Shown here: one piece after another, positions 15,166-25,499 of the stretch | How the letters are laid out: the number at the start of each line of letters is the position of its first letter | How positions within the stretch are numbered: the first letter of the stretch is position 1 | Assembly (NCBI GenBank): GCA_902798425.1 | Contig: CADBWR010000026.1 | Span: forward strand, 1-45,823 | Direction: 5' to 3' | DNA from: an uncultured Bacteroidales bacterium | Lineage (GTDB): Bacteria > Bacteroidota > Bacteroidia > Bacteroidales > Bacteroidaceae | DNA length: 45,823 bases | Position numbers and translations under genes: made by a program | The notes under the pieces: model-generated | The model's database searches: none | Told to the model about the DNA's origin: nothing | The model's input: the letters and a program-made list of their open reading frames with translations, nothing else

Positions 15166-17532
15166 ATGATGAAAAAAAGTTGTTTATTAGTCCTATTTCT
15201 TGGTGTCAGCTCGACCCTCATGGCCCAACGGTTACCTGTAGGTATTGTTGGTGTGCAGGATTCTGTGAAGAGCGTGCAGCTGGGTGCTATCTCGGCAGTC
15301 GCCACAGATGGTGGCCATGGTGTGCAGCTGTCGACCATCTCCAACACATCGTGACAGAAGTTCAATGGAGTGCAGTTCAGTGGCCTTAGCAACATCACAG
15401 CAGGCATGGACAAGGGCTTGCAGCTGGCTGCCATGCTGAACGTATCGTCGGCCATGCAGCGTAGTGTGCAGGTGGCTGCCATGAACTATGCCGACTCACT
15501 CAATGGTGCGCAGATTGGCGTGTTCAATATTGCCCGTAGGCATCCCAAGGGCTGGCAGGTGGGACTTGTCAACATGTCGTATGACAGCATCGGGCACAAG
15601 ATTGGTCTGGTGAACGTCAACCCCATGACGACGATAGACTATATGCTGTATGGCGGCTCTTCAACGAAGACGAACCTCGCTGTGCGTTTCCTCAACAAGG
15701 ACACTTACAGCATCATGGGTGTGGGTACGCACTTTATGGGGCTCGACTCTAAATTCTCTGGAGCCTTATTCTATCGTTTAGGTCTTTATAGACAGCTGTC
15801 GCCGAAATGGAGCCTGAGCGGTGATGTGGGCTACTATCATGTAGAGACCTTCTCGAAAAACAACAACGACAGACCCGAACGGCTCTACTCTCTGCAGGCC
15901 CGCATCAATGCCGGCTACCAGTTCAGCAAGAAGTATGGTGCCTTTGCCTCTGTCGGTTGGGGACTGACCCGCTACTACGACCGCAACGAGACCTACCGCA
16001 ACCGTCCGTTGGTAGAGCTGGGTCTGACCTATCGGCAGCCACGCAACCAGCACGACTCCTGGAGGCGCGCTTGGGAGGAGAAACGCTCGAAATTGATTTT
16101 TGCCGATTCGACGATGGCACTACCCTCGCCCAAACGTCCCTGGCAGGCGCTTGCCGAGGTGACGGGCATCAATATTGGTGTACAGCTGTTCGACCGCTGG
16201 GCACTGAGGTCAGACTTTGCCCAGACCACCTTGAACTCACTGAAACATAACTTCACAGACGGCATGGTATGGGACAATGACTTCTTCATCACCAATATGT
16301 TTGCCCACCCGTATCATGGTAACCTGTACTTCAACGCTGCACGTACCAACGGACTGACGTTCTGGGAGTCGGCACCCTACTCATTGGTGGGTTCGGCCAT
16401 GTGGGAATTCTTAGGCGAGACGGAACCACCAGCCATCAATGATATCATTGCTACCACCTGTGGCGGTATAGCCATCGGCGAAATGACTCACAGGCTGAGT
16501 CTGACCGTCCTGGACGACCGCACCTTCGGTTTCCCCCGTTTTCTGCGTGAGGCTGCTGCTGCCATCATCAACCCGATACAGGGTTTACACCGTATTATCA
16601 GTGGCGATGCCTGGCATATCAAGAGAAGCAACTATCGCTACCATGACTTCCATAAGACACCTCTCGACATGTCGTTCTCTATCGGTTGGCGCTATCTGGC
16701 CGACGATGGTGCCCTGTTCCGTGGCATCCATGCTCCCTACATCAATATGACGCTGACCTACGGCACGGCGGTAGACGGCGACAAGCATACCACTCCCTAC
16801 GACTTCTTTGACTTAGAGGCGAATGCCGCCTTCGGTGGCGGTCAGCCCGCAGTGAACACGCTGAATATCGTAGGACGTCTGTGGAGCACACCTATTCTGG
16901 ACAAGAACGACATGGCTGGCGAGTTCGGTATCTACCAGCACTTCAACTACTACGACGCCAAGCCCATCGAGGACGGTTCCAGTCTGACACCTTACCGCAT
17001 CAGCGAGGCAGCCGGTTTCGGTCCTGGCTTCATCTTCTCACTGCCCCAGATGGGATATCTGTCGAAGATGGAACAGCGCTTCTTTGTGAGTGGCATCCTG
17101 TTGGGTGGTACCAAGAGTGACTATTTCAACGTCATTGAGCGCGACTACAACATGGGTAGCGGTTTCAGTATCAAGGCAAGGACACAGCTCGACTTCGGCA
17201 AGTACGGACGCTTCATTCTCAACGCCAAGTACTTCCGTCTCTGGACCTGGAAAGGTTACGAGGAAAAGGACCTGCAACCATACGTTGACGGCACTGCTGA
17301 CCTGCACTACCTGAACGTACAGGGTGACAACAGTAATGCGGCACTATTGGTCATCAATCCCGTCATTGAGATGCACCTGGCCCGCCAGTGGTCCATCACC
17401 CTTTCTGCCTCATACTATGGTCGTCGGACGCACTACAATTATTACTATGACAAAGGCCTTGTCTTGCGCCAGAACAGTACGGTGCGTGCGGAAACCTTTG
17501 AAACCAAGATTGGGTTAACCTGTCGTCTTTAA
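15166..17532 (+). pseudogene. LA_2272-repeat/DUF3943 outer-membrane protein interrupted by TGA
   Basis: One frame encodes a signal peptide (MKKSCLLVLFLGVSSTLMAQ), then short surface repeats (GVQLSTISNTS, GVQFSGLSN, GLQLAAMLN, GAQIGVFN), an outer-membrane strand region and a C-terminal DUF3943-like domain (FDRWALRSDFAQTT, MWEFLGETEPPAINDI). It ends at 17532. A single in-frame TGA at 15352-15354, between SNTS and QKFNGVQ, breaks it; a W or R codon would be expected there. All 2.1 kb downstream stays open and shows no decay. So the break is very recent, is read through, or is a sequencing error. An internal start at 15370 would lack a signal peptide. Confidence 0.75.
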
Positions 17533-17534
17533 AA

Positions 17535-17590
17535 CAGAAGTTAGAGAAGTTAAAGAAGTTAGAGAAGTTAAGAAGTTAAGAAGTTAAAGC
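17535..17590 (+). repeat. Tandem repeat, unit about GAGAAGTTA
   Basis: About six imperfect copies of the unit seen after umuD, shrinking to AAGAAGTTA/AGAAGTTA. It lies between the convergent DUF3943 and ccsA genes; no terminator hairpin is visible. Confidence 0.65.
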
Positions 17591-17600
17591 GAAACTTGTA

Positions 17601-18386
17601 TTATTTACTATAGGTATGAACGCTGGTGCCTTGGGCTGAGGGCAGGTAGTTGATGCCCCACCAACACATCTGCAACAAGACAAAAGAGACGACGAGCATA
17701 CAGAGTGCCAGGTGTTTCTGTTGGCGGGGAAGCTGTCGGTAATGGATATAGACCAGGTACGAGAGCCACGTAATGGCAGCCCACGTCTCTTTGGGATCCC
17801 ACGACCAGTAATGGCCCCATGCCTCTTTAGCCCAAAGGGCGCCAAACAGCATGCCAAAGGTCATAAATGCCAGTCCTACATAGACGAGGTTGTCAGTAAT
17901 CTCAAACTCATCATCAGTAATAGCACTTTTCTTGAAAAACAGCAGATACAGTGCCATCACCGTTGCGGCGCCCAGTACGGCATAGGCAAACATATAGACA
18001 ATGACATGAGGTGCAAACCACGGACTCTGCAGTGCAGGCATCAGCGTCTTGGAATGAATCTCAGGTTTGAACAGGTTGACACAGATAAACACCAGCGCCA
18101 GCACCGTAGAGAACGTGAGAATCCACTTGTACTTCCAGCGGGAGTAGACAATAATGCCAGCCAGCGGGAGGAAGAACGAGTACCAGAGCCGCGTCTCACC
18201 CATCGTACGCAAGGGGGGACGCTCCAGCGATATCCACATCAGCAGGATAAAACTAAAGAAGACAGCCAGTCCGGCAAGTGTCGAGACGTAGGTCAGCACC
18301 TTCTTATCTTTCCAGGCAGCCCATGCGCCTGTCATCCACAGCAGCACAGCTGCTAAAGCAAAATAGACAAATTCTTCCCAGGTCAT
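17601..18386 (-). CDS. ccsA: Cytochrome c assembly protein CcsA
   Basis: 261 aa, about eight membrane segments. The haem-handling motif WGHYWSWDPKETWA is at 190-203, with conserved histidines in HVIVY (about 127) and YIHYR (about 215). CcsA forms the System II haem export and cytochrome c synthetase complex with ResB. The start overlaps the resB stop by ATGA (18383-18386). In related genomes this pair often follows nrfHA; no nitrite reductase gene is in this window. Confidence 0.92.
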   Translation of the reverse strand: MTWEEFVYFALAAVLLWMTGAWAAWKDKKVLTYVSTLAGLAVFFSFILLMWISLERPPLRTMGETRLWYSFFLPLAGIIVYSRWKYKWILTFSTVLALVFICVNLFKPEIHSKTLMPALQSPWFAPHVIVYMFAYAVLGAATVMALYLLFFKKSAITDDEFEITDNLVYVGLAFMTFGMLFGALWAKEAWGHYWSWDPKETWAAITWLSYLVYIHYRQLPRQQKHLALCMLVVSFVLLQMCWWGINYLPSAQGTSVHTYSK

Positions 18387-19267
18387 ACGCGTTTCCTCCT
18401 ACCACCCAAAACAAACATACAAACTGCTCCACCCAGCATCATATAGATGCCCGTATATGCCAATGGCAGCCAAGGGTCGCTCACCAATTCAAGTATCGAC
18501 ATCTTGCTCTCTGCTCCCATCTGCGTGTCATAGCCATACTGATAGATTTTCCAACCATTCACCTCGCAAGGTTTGTTGACATCGACAACAGCCTCAACCG
18601 TTTGGCCCGTTTTCGTTTGTATCTTAATCTCTGAGGCAAAGCGCTTAGGCGAACCGTCATCGTAGGTCTCCATGATAAACTTCTTCAGTTCTATGGACAA
18701 CGGCATCTCCTTGACAGTGCCGTCAGCACTGATGGCACGCCATTCCGGCTCGCCAACGGCGGTAATCATCTTGACACGCTGCATATCGGCACTGCCCAGT
18801 GTTGCCGTCGTCATAGCGAGAAAGAGTCCCAGATGGTTAAGCATGAACGGAATATCACGTCGCCAACCAGACAGATGAGCCAGTCTGCGAAGCGTAACCA
18901 ATCCCAATATCACGGCAACATAGACATAGATGAGTACGAAAGGCCAGAATGTCAGCATGTTGCTCAGCCACGTTCCGTTAGCATCCTGTCGCGTCAGTCC
19001 CATGACAATGGTTAATACGACGGCATACGCCATAGCGGAGATAGCAGCCTGGTAAGTGGCTAAGAACTGAAAGGCATACACCTTCTTTCTCCATAAGAAC
19101 AACAAGGCTATCACAGCCAGGAATACGGCCAGCACGATGCCGTTGACAGGCCAGGCAAACGCCTGCCAGGCCACAGGACCTACGCTCAGTTGGAGCAGCA
19201 GTCCCACAATGACAAGGCACCCTCCTACGAGGAAGCCTTCCTTAAAATTCCAGGGTTTTGTCCACAT
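18383..19267 (-). CDS. resB: ResB-like cytochrome c biogenesis protein
   Basis: 294 aa from ATG 19267. The frame extends to 19357, but that covers the promoter. Membrane segments lie in the N-terminal half (EGFLVGGCLVIVGLLLQLS, then NGIVLAVFLAVIALLFLW). A periplasmic ResB-type domain follows (LNHLGLFLAMTTATLGSADM, then PCEVNGWKIYQYGYDTQ), and a final membrane helix sits near the C-terminus. It works with CcsA to ligate haem to apocytochromes c in the periplasm. It is translationally coupled to ccsA. Confidence 0.85.
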   Translation of the reverse strand: MWTKPWNFKEGFLVGGCLVIVGLLLQLSVGPVAWQAFAWPVNGIVLAVFLAVIALLFLWRKKVYAFQFLATYQAAISAMAYAVVLTIVMGLTRQDANGTWLSNMLTFWPFVLIYVYVAVILGLVTLRRLAHLSGWRRDIPFMLNHLGLFLAMTTATLGSADMQRVKMITAVGEPEWRAISADGTVKEMPLSIELKKFIMETYDDGSPKRFASEIKIQTKTGQTVEAVVDVNKPCEVNGWKIYQYGYDTQMGAESKMSILELVSDPWLPLAYTGIYMMLGGAVCMFVLGGRRKRV

Positions 19268-19322
19268 CCTGATGGTATATAGTTTAGAATTTGTAATTGC
19301 AGAATCATCTCTTTTGGGAGTG

Positions 19323-19354
19323 CAAAAGTACAGATAAAAATCTGTAGTGCCAAA
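19323..19354 (-). promoter_or_regulatory. Promoter of resB-ccsA
   Basis: On the minus strand: TTTGG (complement of 19350-19354), 19-bp spacer, TACTTTTG (complement of 19323-19330). Confidence 0.7.
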
Positions 19355-19428
19355 CATTATTTCGCATTTGGCGCATAAAAAATGTTAACATGCAGCAATC
19401 ACCTATGCCGTTTCTGCCCGATATTTCG

Positions 19429-19436
19429 TAATTTTG
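19429..19436 (+). promoter_or_regulatory. Promoter -7 box of DMT transporter
   Basis: TAATTTTG followed by CACC, 20 nt before ATG 19456. Confidence 0.55.
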
Positions 19437-19455
19437 CACCTCACTATCAGAAACT

Positions 19456-20373
19456 ATGACGAAAAACGTTTCCATATTCCAACGCCCAGCATGGGTGGTG
19501 GTATTTGCCATGACGGCAGCCATAGCTTGGGGTTGGGCCTTCCCGCTTATCAAGGTAGGCTTCAACGCTTTTGGCATCACCACAGACATGACAGGCAGCA
19601 AGATGCTCTTTGCCGGCATTCGTTTTGCGGCAGCAGGACTGATTATCCTGTCTGTGGCACGTAGCAGCCGACGTTCATTTACGACGAGCAAAGCCAGCGA
19701 CTGGTGGTTTATCCTTGCCTTTGCACTGATGAACACCACCCTGCACTATTTCTTCTTCTATGTTGGTATGTCCCATAGCGAAGGGTCACGAGCCGCCATC
19801 CTCAACTCGTTAGGCACCTTCCTGGTGGTGTTATTGGCCTGTGCCTGTTTCAAGAGCGACAAACTCACCCCACAGAAAATCGTAGGCTGTATGGTAGGAT
19901 TCTGCGGCATCCTTGCGCTCAACATAGGAGGTGCCGAGAGTGGACAGTTTACGTGGCTGGGCGACGGAATGATTATCCTCAACGCCCTCTGTGGAGCACT
20001 CTCCAATCTGATGACTCGCGGATTGAGTCGTCGCATCAATGTCTTTGTCGGAACGGGCTATAGCTTGACCATCGGTGGTCTGTTGCTCATCATACCCGGC
20101 CTCCTCTGGGGTGGCACCCTACCCCATATCAATGCACTCGGCATCGTCTGTCTGCTGCTGCTCATCGCCATCTCTGCCATAGGTTTTGCGCTCTACAATA
20201 AGTTGCTCAGCTGCAATCCTGTGGGAAGAGTCGCCATCTTCAACTCGCTGATACCCATTGTTGGTGCTGTCACCTCATGTCTCTGCCTTGGCGAGACGTT
20301 TCATCAGAAATACGTGCTGGCTGGTGGATTGGCAGCCCTGGGCATCTACCTCATCAATAAAAGAAAGAACTGA
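19456..20373 (+). CDS. EamA/DMT-family permease
   Basis: 305 aa with ten predicted membrane helices in two EamA repeats (about 12-145 and 160-300). MTAAIAWGWAFPLIKVGFNA opens the first, and LLLIAISAIGFALYNKLL with SLIPIVGAVTSCLCLGE the second. This is the drug/metabolite transporter superfamily, typically exporters of amino acids or metabolites; the substrate cannot be told. It has its own promoter and is divergent from resB. Confidence 0.88.
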   Translation: MTKNVSIFQRPAWVVVFAMTAAIAWGWAFPLIKVGFNAFGITTDMTGSKMLFAGIRFAAAGLIILSVARSSRRSFTTSKASDWWFILAFALMNTTLHYFFFYVGMSHSEGSRAAILNSLGTFLVVLLACACFKSDKLTPQKIVGCMVGFCGILALNIGGAESGQFTWLGDGMIILNALCGALSNLMTRGLSRRINVFVGTGYSLTIGGLLLIIPGLLWGGTLPHINALGIVCLLLLIAISAIGFALYNKLLSCNPVGRVAIFNSLIPIVGAVTSCLCLGETFHQKYVLAGGLAALGIYLINKRKN

Positions 20374-20378
20374 AAATA

Positions 20379-20410
20379 TTTGGTGATTACAAAATAAGTT
20401 AGTACTTTTA
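20379..20410 (+). promoter_or_regulatory. Promoter of rmuC
   Basis: TTTGG (20379-20383), 19-bp spacer, TACTTTTA (20403-20410), 50 nt before ATG 20460. Confidence 0.6.
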
Positions 20411-20459
20411 CAACGTCTAACAGCACGGCCTGCTGGATTATCATTGAAAAAGAGCATAC

Positions 20460-21857
20460 ATGGAGTTTATCATCCTTACCATAAGTATCATCGTAGTGGC
20501 TGTCATGGGCTACTACATGATGAAACTGGCTGCAACACGTGACGTAGCCAAGAACAATGCGGAGAACCTTCAGCGCCAGCTGGAAACGCAGAAGTCAGAC
20601 TTTGAGAAACAGCAGGGTACGCAGAAGGCCCTCTACGAACAACAGATAGAGGCACTAAAGGTCTCCTTTGAGCAGCAACTGCAGCTGACGAAGGAAGCCC
20701 ACGAGCGCCAGATTGCAGCTTTGAAGCAGATGAACGAGGAGCAGGTGAAGAGTCAGCTGGACCTGATTCGCGAACAGATGCAGACCACTTCCGAGAAGGT
20801 GCTGAAGGAGCGCCAAAACGAGTTGGGCATACAGAACAAGGAACAGGTATCGAAGATTATTGACCCGCTGCAGAAGAGTCTGAAGGACATGCAGGAAGCC
20901 CTTGACAAGACCAAGGAGCAGCAGACTGAGGCGCTGACCCGACTGGACGAGAGCATCAAAATCAATATGCAGAAGAGCCAGGCCATCGGTGAGACGGCTG
21001 ACAGGCTGACACGTGCGCTGACTGGCGAAGTCAAGGTGCAGGGCAACTTCGGTGAACTGAAGCTGAAACAGTTGCTGGAAGACCTGGAACTGAAGGAGGG
21101 TGAACAGTTTGACACCCAGGAGACGCTGAGAGACAAGGGCGGCAAGGGTCTGAAGGGCGATGACGGCAAGGGGTTGATTCCCGACTTCATCCTGCACTTC
21201 CCCAACAATCGCCATGTGGTGGTAGACTCCAAGATGTCGCTGACGGACTATGAGCGCTACATGAATGCCGAGGACGGAGCACCAGAGAAGAGCATCTACC
21301 TCAAAGCCCACATCGACAGCGTGAGGGCACAAGTGAAACGACTGGCCAAGAAAGAGTACACCAAGTATCTGCCCGAGGGCTACAACAGACTGAACTTTGC
21401 CATCATGTATGTACCCATCGAGGGGGCGCTGAACCTGGCACTGCTCAACGACGCCTCTCTGTGGCGCGAGGCCTACGATGAGGGCGTAATGATATTGGGA
21501 CCGCAGACCATGTATATGAACCTGCGCGTGCTGGAGATGATGTGGACACAGGTGCGCCAGCTGAAGAACCAGCAAGCCATGATGGATGCCGCCAATACCG
21601 TTATTGACCGTGTACAAGACTTCGGACTGCGCTTCATGGACGTGGAGAGCAGCATGAACGACACGCTGAAAAAGATGACCAAGCTGAAGATTACTACCGC
21701 CGAGAGTGGTGCCAGCATCATCACGGCTGCCAGAAACCTGCTGAAGGCGGGTGCCCGCGAGAACAAGAAGAAGAAAGCATTGGAGGAGATGGACGACTTG
21801 CTGTTCATAGAGAACGAAAACAAAAATGATAACGATAACGAAAACACTAACAATTAA
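20460..21857 (+). CDS. rmuC: DNA recombination protein RmuC
   Basis: 465 aa. An N-terminal membrane helix (residues 1-22) is followed by a long Q/E/K-rich coiled coil to about 190. The RmuC nuclease-like domain follows, with GNFGELKLKQLLED, IPDFILHFPNNRHVVVDSKMSL (PD-(D/E)XK-like D and DSK) and MYVPIEGALNLAL. RmuC limits rearrangements such as inversions at short repeats. The C-terminal tail is low-complexity ENENKNDNDNENTNN. A 23-nt gap to the next gene allows co-transcription. Confidence 0.93.
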   Translation: MEFIILTISIIVVAVMGYYMMKLAATRDVAKNNAENLQRQLETQKSDFEKQQGTQKALYEQQIEALKVSFEQQLQLTKEAHERQIAALKQMNEEQVKSQLDLIREQMQTTSEKVLKERQNELGIQNKEQVSKIIDPLQKSLKDMQEALDKTKEQQTEALTRLDESIKINMQKSQAIGETADRLTRALTGEVKVQGNFGELKLKQLLEDLELKEGEQFDTQETLRDKGGKGLKGDDGKGLIPDFILHFPNNRHVVVDSKMSLTDYERYMNAEDGAPEKSIYLKAHIDSVRAQVKRLAKKEYTKYLPEGYNRLNFAIMYVPIEGALNLALLNDASLWREAYDEGVMILGPQTMYMNLRVLEMMWTQVRQLKNQQAMMDAANTVIDRVQDFGLRFMDVESSMNDTLKKMTKLKITTAESGASIITAARNLLKAGARENKKKKALEEMDDLLFIENENKNDNDNENTNN

Positions 21858-21880
21858 TTAATGCAAAACCGAGCTACCCT

Positions 21881-24067
21881 ATGAGACAGAAGATGAAACT
21901 GTTGTTAGCGCTGTGTCTGTCGACGATGATGGCACATGCCGAACAAGTGGTCCTACAGACCAAGAACACTACCATGGTGCTGAACGTAGAGAACGGCAGA
22001 CAGCCGCAGTACGTGTATTACGGAACAAAGTTGAGTGGCCACGACCTGCAACACCTGCAGCTGCCCACCAACGGACGCATGGATGCATACCCCGTCTATG
22101 GTCTGAACACACCAGCGGAGGCAGCCCTCGCCATGAAGCATGCCGACGGCAACATGTCGACAGCCGTCTACGTAACGGACTGCCAGCAACAGGGCGACAT
22201 CACCCGCATCACCATGAAAGACCCCGTCTATCCTACTACCGTCGTACTGTGCTATCAGGTACGTAGCAACGAAGACATGATAGAGACGTGGGCAGAGATA
22301 CAGAACGGTGAGTCGAAGCCCGTCACGCTGACACAGTTTGCCTCCATCTGTCTGCCCATTCGTCGTGGCAACGTGTGGATGTCGCACTTCCATGGTTCGT
22401 GGGCTAACGAGGCACGCCTCGTTGAAGAGCCCGTGCTGCCAGGAGAGAAGGTCATCAAGAACAAGGACGGCACGCGCAACTCGCACACCGATCATGCCGA
22501 GGTGATGTTCTCGCTGGACGGCAAAGGTCAGGAGAACAAGGGCGACGTCATTGGCGCTGCACTCTGCTACAGCGGCAACTTTCAGTTGAAGATTGACACG
22601 GACGACACAGAATACCACTATTTCTTTGCAGGCATCAACCCCGACAACTCGGAGTACCACCTGAAGAAGGGCGAGACATTCACCACACCGAAGGTGGCGC
22701 TGAGCTTCTCGAAGTGCGGACTGTCGGGTGTATCGCGCAACTTCCACAAGTGGGGACGCAAATACATGCTGGCTCACGGCAACAAGGAGCGTAAGATACT
22801 GCTGAACTCGTGGGAGGGTGTCTACTTCGACATCAACCAGCAGGGCATGGACCAGATGATGGGCGACATTGCCTCGATGGGCGGTGAGCTCTTCGTGATG
22901 GACGATGGCTGGTTTGGCGATAAGTATCCGCGTAAGACGGATAACTGCGCACTGGGCGACTGGGTGGTAGACAAGAACAAACTGCCCGAGGGCATCGAGG
23001 GTCTGCTGCGCGACGCCAAGAAACACGGCATCAAGTTTGGCATCTGGATAGAGCCAGAGATGACCAACAGCGTCAGCGAGCTCTACGAAAAGCATCCCGA
23101 CTGGATTGTCAAGGCACCCAAGCGTGACGCCATACAGGGTCGTGGCGGTACGCAGCTGGTACTCGACATGTCTAACCCCAAGGTACAGGACTTCGTGTTC
23201 AGCATCGTTGACGACCTGCTGACAAAGTATCCAGAGATTGACTATATCAAGTGGGATGCCAATATGCCCATTCTGAATCACGGCTCACAGTATCTGACGA
23301 TGAACGACCAAAGCCACCTCTATATTGAGTATCATCGTGGTCTGCAGAAGGCTTGCGAGCGCATCCGTGCCAAATATCCTGACGTCACCATCCAGGCATG
23401 TGCCTCGGGTGGCGGTCGTGCCAACTGGGGTGTACTGCCCTACTTCGATGAGTTCTGGGTGTCAGACAATACCGATGCCCTGCAGCGCATCTACATGCAG
23501 TGGGGCACCAGCTACTTCTTCCCCGCCATCGCTATGGCCAGCCACATCTCGGCAACACCCAACCACACCGTGTTCCGCACCACAGCGATGAAGTATCGCA
23601 TTGACGTAGCCATGAGCGGACGCCTGGGCATGGAGATACAGCCCAAGAACATGACAGACGAGGAGAAGGCCCTCTGCCGTCAGGCCATCAAGGAGTATAA
23701 GCAGATTCGTCCCATCGTGCAGTTTGGCGACATCTACCGTCTGGTATCACCCTACGACAAGGTGGGTGTGGCCTCTATGATGTATGTCAACGAAGAGAAG
23801 ACGAAGTCAGTGTTCTACTGGTGGAAGACAGAATCATTCCAGAACGAGCACCTGCCTCGTGTGAAGATGGCCGGACTGGATGCCAACAAGTATTATAAGG
23901 TACACGAGCTGAACCGCATAGACCTCAGACCCATGGACATTGAGGGCAAGAGTTACAGTGGTGCATACCTGATGAACCACGGTTTGGAGATGCCTTACCG
24001 CAACGAGCCCGAGTGGTCTAAGAAGACAGACTGGTCAAGTCGTGTACTGCTGCTGGAGGCGGAATAG
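21881..24067 (+). CDS. Secreted GH36 alpha-galactosidase
   Basis: 728 aa, normal GH36 length. The signal peptide (MKLLLALCLSTMMAHA) starts at either of two methionines, 21881 or 21893. The N-terminal beta-sandwich is followed by the barrel with FVMDDGWFGDK, IEPEMTN, the nucleophile in YIKWDAN (D near 458) and the acid/base in SDNTDA (D near 531). The C-terminal beta domain closes it. It should hydrolyse terminal alpha-galactosides such as raffinose or galactomannan side chains in the periplasm. No SusC/SusD genes adjoin it, so it is not in an obvious polysaccharide utilisation locus. Confidence 0.92.
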   Translation: MRQKMKLLLALCLSTMMAHAEQVVLQTKNTTMVLNVENGRQPQYVYYGTKLSGHDLQHLQLPTNGRMDAYPVYGLNTPAEAALAMKHADGNMSTAVYVTDCQQQGDITRITMKDPVYPTTVVLCYQVRSNEDMIETWAEIQNGESKPVTLTQFASICLPIRRGNVWMSHFHGSWANEARLVEEPVLPGEKVIKNKDGTRNSHTDHAEVMFSLDGKGQENKGDVIGAALCYSGNFQLKIDTDDTEYHYFFAGINPDNSEYHLKKGETFTTPKVALSFSKCGLSGVSRNFHKWGRKYMLAHGNKERKILLNSWEGVYFDINQQGMDQMMGDIASMGGELFVMDDGWFGDKYPRKTDNCALGDWVVDKNKLPEGIEGLLRDAKKHGIKFGIWIEPEMTNSVSELYEKHPDWIVKAPKRDAIQGRGGTQLVLDMSNPKVQDFVFSIVDDLLTKYPEIDYIKWDANMPILNHGSQYLTMNDQSHLYIEYHRGLQKACERIRAKYPDVTIQACASGGGRANWGVLPYFDEFWVSDNTDALQRIYMQWGTSYFFPAIAMASHISATPNHTVFRTTAMKYRIDVAMSGRLGMEIQPKNMTDEEKALCRQAIKEYKQIRPIVQFGDIYRLVSPYDKVGVASMMYVNEEKTKSVFYWWKTESFQNEHLPRVKMAGLDANKYYKVHELNRIDLRPMDIEGKSYSGAYLMNHGLEMPYRNEPEWSKKTDWSSRVLLLEAE

Positions 24068-24100
24068 GGAGGTAAGAAGTAAGAGGTAAGAGGTAAGAAG
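24066..24100 (+). repeat. Tandem repeat, unit about GAGGTAAGA
   Basis: Four imperfect copies of a 9-10-bp unit (GGTAAGAAG, AGAGGTAAG). It fills the gap between the galactosidase and MATE genes and reaches the GTG start of the latter. Confidence 0.6.
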
Positions 24101-25479
24101 TGAAAGGCGAGAAGAAAGACCTGCTGGCATACATTCGCGAAGGTCATGAGATGACGCAAGGCGAGAAGCTCAACTTGATTATCCAGTTGAGTATACCCTC
24201 CATATTGGCACAAATCTCGACCGTGCTGATGTTCTTCATCGATGCCGCCATGGTGGGACACTTAGGTGCCCGCCAAGCAGCATCCATCGGACTGGTGGAG
24301 TCAGCATCGTGGCTCTTTGCAGGTCTGACGTCGGCATGCTCCATGGGTTTCTCGGTACAGGTGGCCCATGCCATTGGCGCCAACGACCTGAAGCGTGCCC
24401 GCCGCATTCTGCGCCAATCGCTGACATGCTGCCTGCTGTTCAGCCTCTTCCTCGTGGTCATCGCCGCAAGCATCCATCGTCCCCTGCCCCACTGGCTGGG
24501 CGGCAGTCCTGACATCATCAGCGATGCCTCGCTCTATTTCCTGATTTTCTCTTGTGCGGCACCATTCTTCCAGATGGAGAGCCTCTTCGGCTCCATGCTG
24601 AAGTGTTCAGGAAACATGAAGATACCCAGCGTGCTGAACATCCTCATGTGCTGTTTTGATGTGACGTTCAACTACCTGTTCATCTTCATTCTCGACATGG
24701 GTGTACCAGGAGCTGCACTGGGTACGACGGTAGCCATCTTCATCACCACGCTGATGATGGGCTACTTTCTCTTCTGGCGTTCCAACATGCTGGGACTGTT
24801 TGGCAAGAAGGCCCGCGACATCCAGAACCCGCTGTATAAGTTCAAGCCCAAAGGCGATGTGGTACGCACAGCCTTTAAGATTGCTGCACCGATGGGCATG
24901 CAGCACATGCTGATGAATGGTGCACAGATTGTCAGCACCATGATTGTGGCACCGCTGGGTACGGTGTCTATCGCCGCCCACTCCTTAGGCATCACGGTAG
25001 AAAGTCTGTGCTACATGCCTGGCTTCGGTATTGCCGAGGCTGCCACCACGCTGATTGGTCAGAGTATCGGTGCTGGACAGCGTGTGCTGACCCGCTCGTT
25101 TGCATGGCTGACAACATCCCTTGGCATCAGTGTCATGACGCTGATGGGTGTGCTGATGTTTATCTTTGCACCTGAGTTGATGACGCTGATGACACCCGTT
25201 GAAGAGATTATCGCCATAGGTACGGAGTGTCTGCGCATTGAAGCCTTTGCCGAACCAATGTTTGCCGCAGCCATTGTCTGCAACGGCATCTTCGTGGGTG
25301 CTGGCGACACGCTAAAACCGGCCATCATGAGTCTTGGTTCCATGTGGGGTGTACGCCTGACGCTGGCTGCCCTGCTTGCCGGAACCTACGGCTTGCCTGG
25401 TGTATGGACGGCTATGGCCATCGAACTGACTTTCCGTGGTATTATCTTCCTCGTCCGCTTATGGAAATTTGAGAAGTAA
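24100..25479 (+). CDS. MATE-family efflux transporter
   Basis: 459 aa with about twelve membrane helices in two MatE halves (about 20-220 and 240-450), e.g. IPSILAQISTVLMFFIDAAM and GLPGVWTAMAIELTFRGI. It should export cationic compounds or drugs using Na+ or H+ gradients. The longest frame begins at GTG 24100, within a tandem repeat. ATG 24151 (MTQGEKLNL) is the first ATG, but family members usually carry the residues before it. A terminator follows at 25505-25545. Confidence 0.9.
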   Translation: MKGEKKDLLAYIREGHEMTQGEKLNLIIQLSIPSILAQISTVLMFFIDAAMVGHLGARQAASIGLVESASWLFAGLTSACSMGFSVQVAHAIGANDLKRARRILRQSLTCCLLFSLFLVVIAASIHRPLPHWLGGSPDIISDASLYFLIFSCAAPFFQMESLFGSMLKCSGNMKIPSVLNILMCCFDVTFNYLFIFILDMGVPGAALGTTVAIFITTLMMGYFLFWRSNMLGLFGKKARDIQNPLYKFKPKGDVVRTAFKIAAPMGMQHMLMNGAQIVSTMIVAPLGTVSIAAHSLGITVESLCYMPGFGIAEAATTLIGQSIGAGQRVLTRSFAWLTTSLGISVMTLMGVLMFIFAPELMTLMTPVEEIIAIGTECLRIEAFAEPMFAAAIVCNGIFVGAGDTLKPAIMSLGSMWGVRLTLAALLAGTYGLPGVWTAMAIELTFRGIIFLVRLWKFEK

Positions 25480-25499
25480 AAAAACGCCCCACATAAAAA

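Noticed and set aside
20655-21617. 320-codon minus-strand frame inside rmuC
   Set aside because: Leucine/histidine/glutamine-rich antisense shadow of the rmuC coiled coil.
21953-23281. 442-codon minus-strand frame inside the GH36 gene
   Set aside because: Shadow of the plus-strand gene, whose catalytic motifs and codon pattern are clear.
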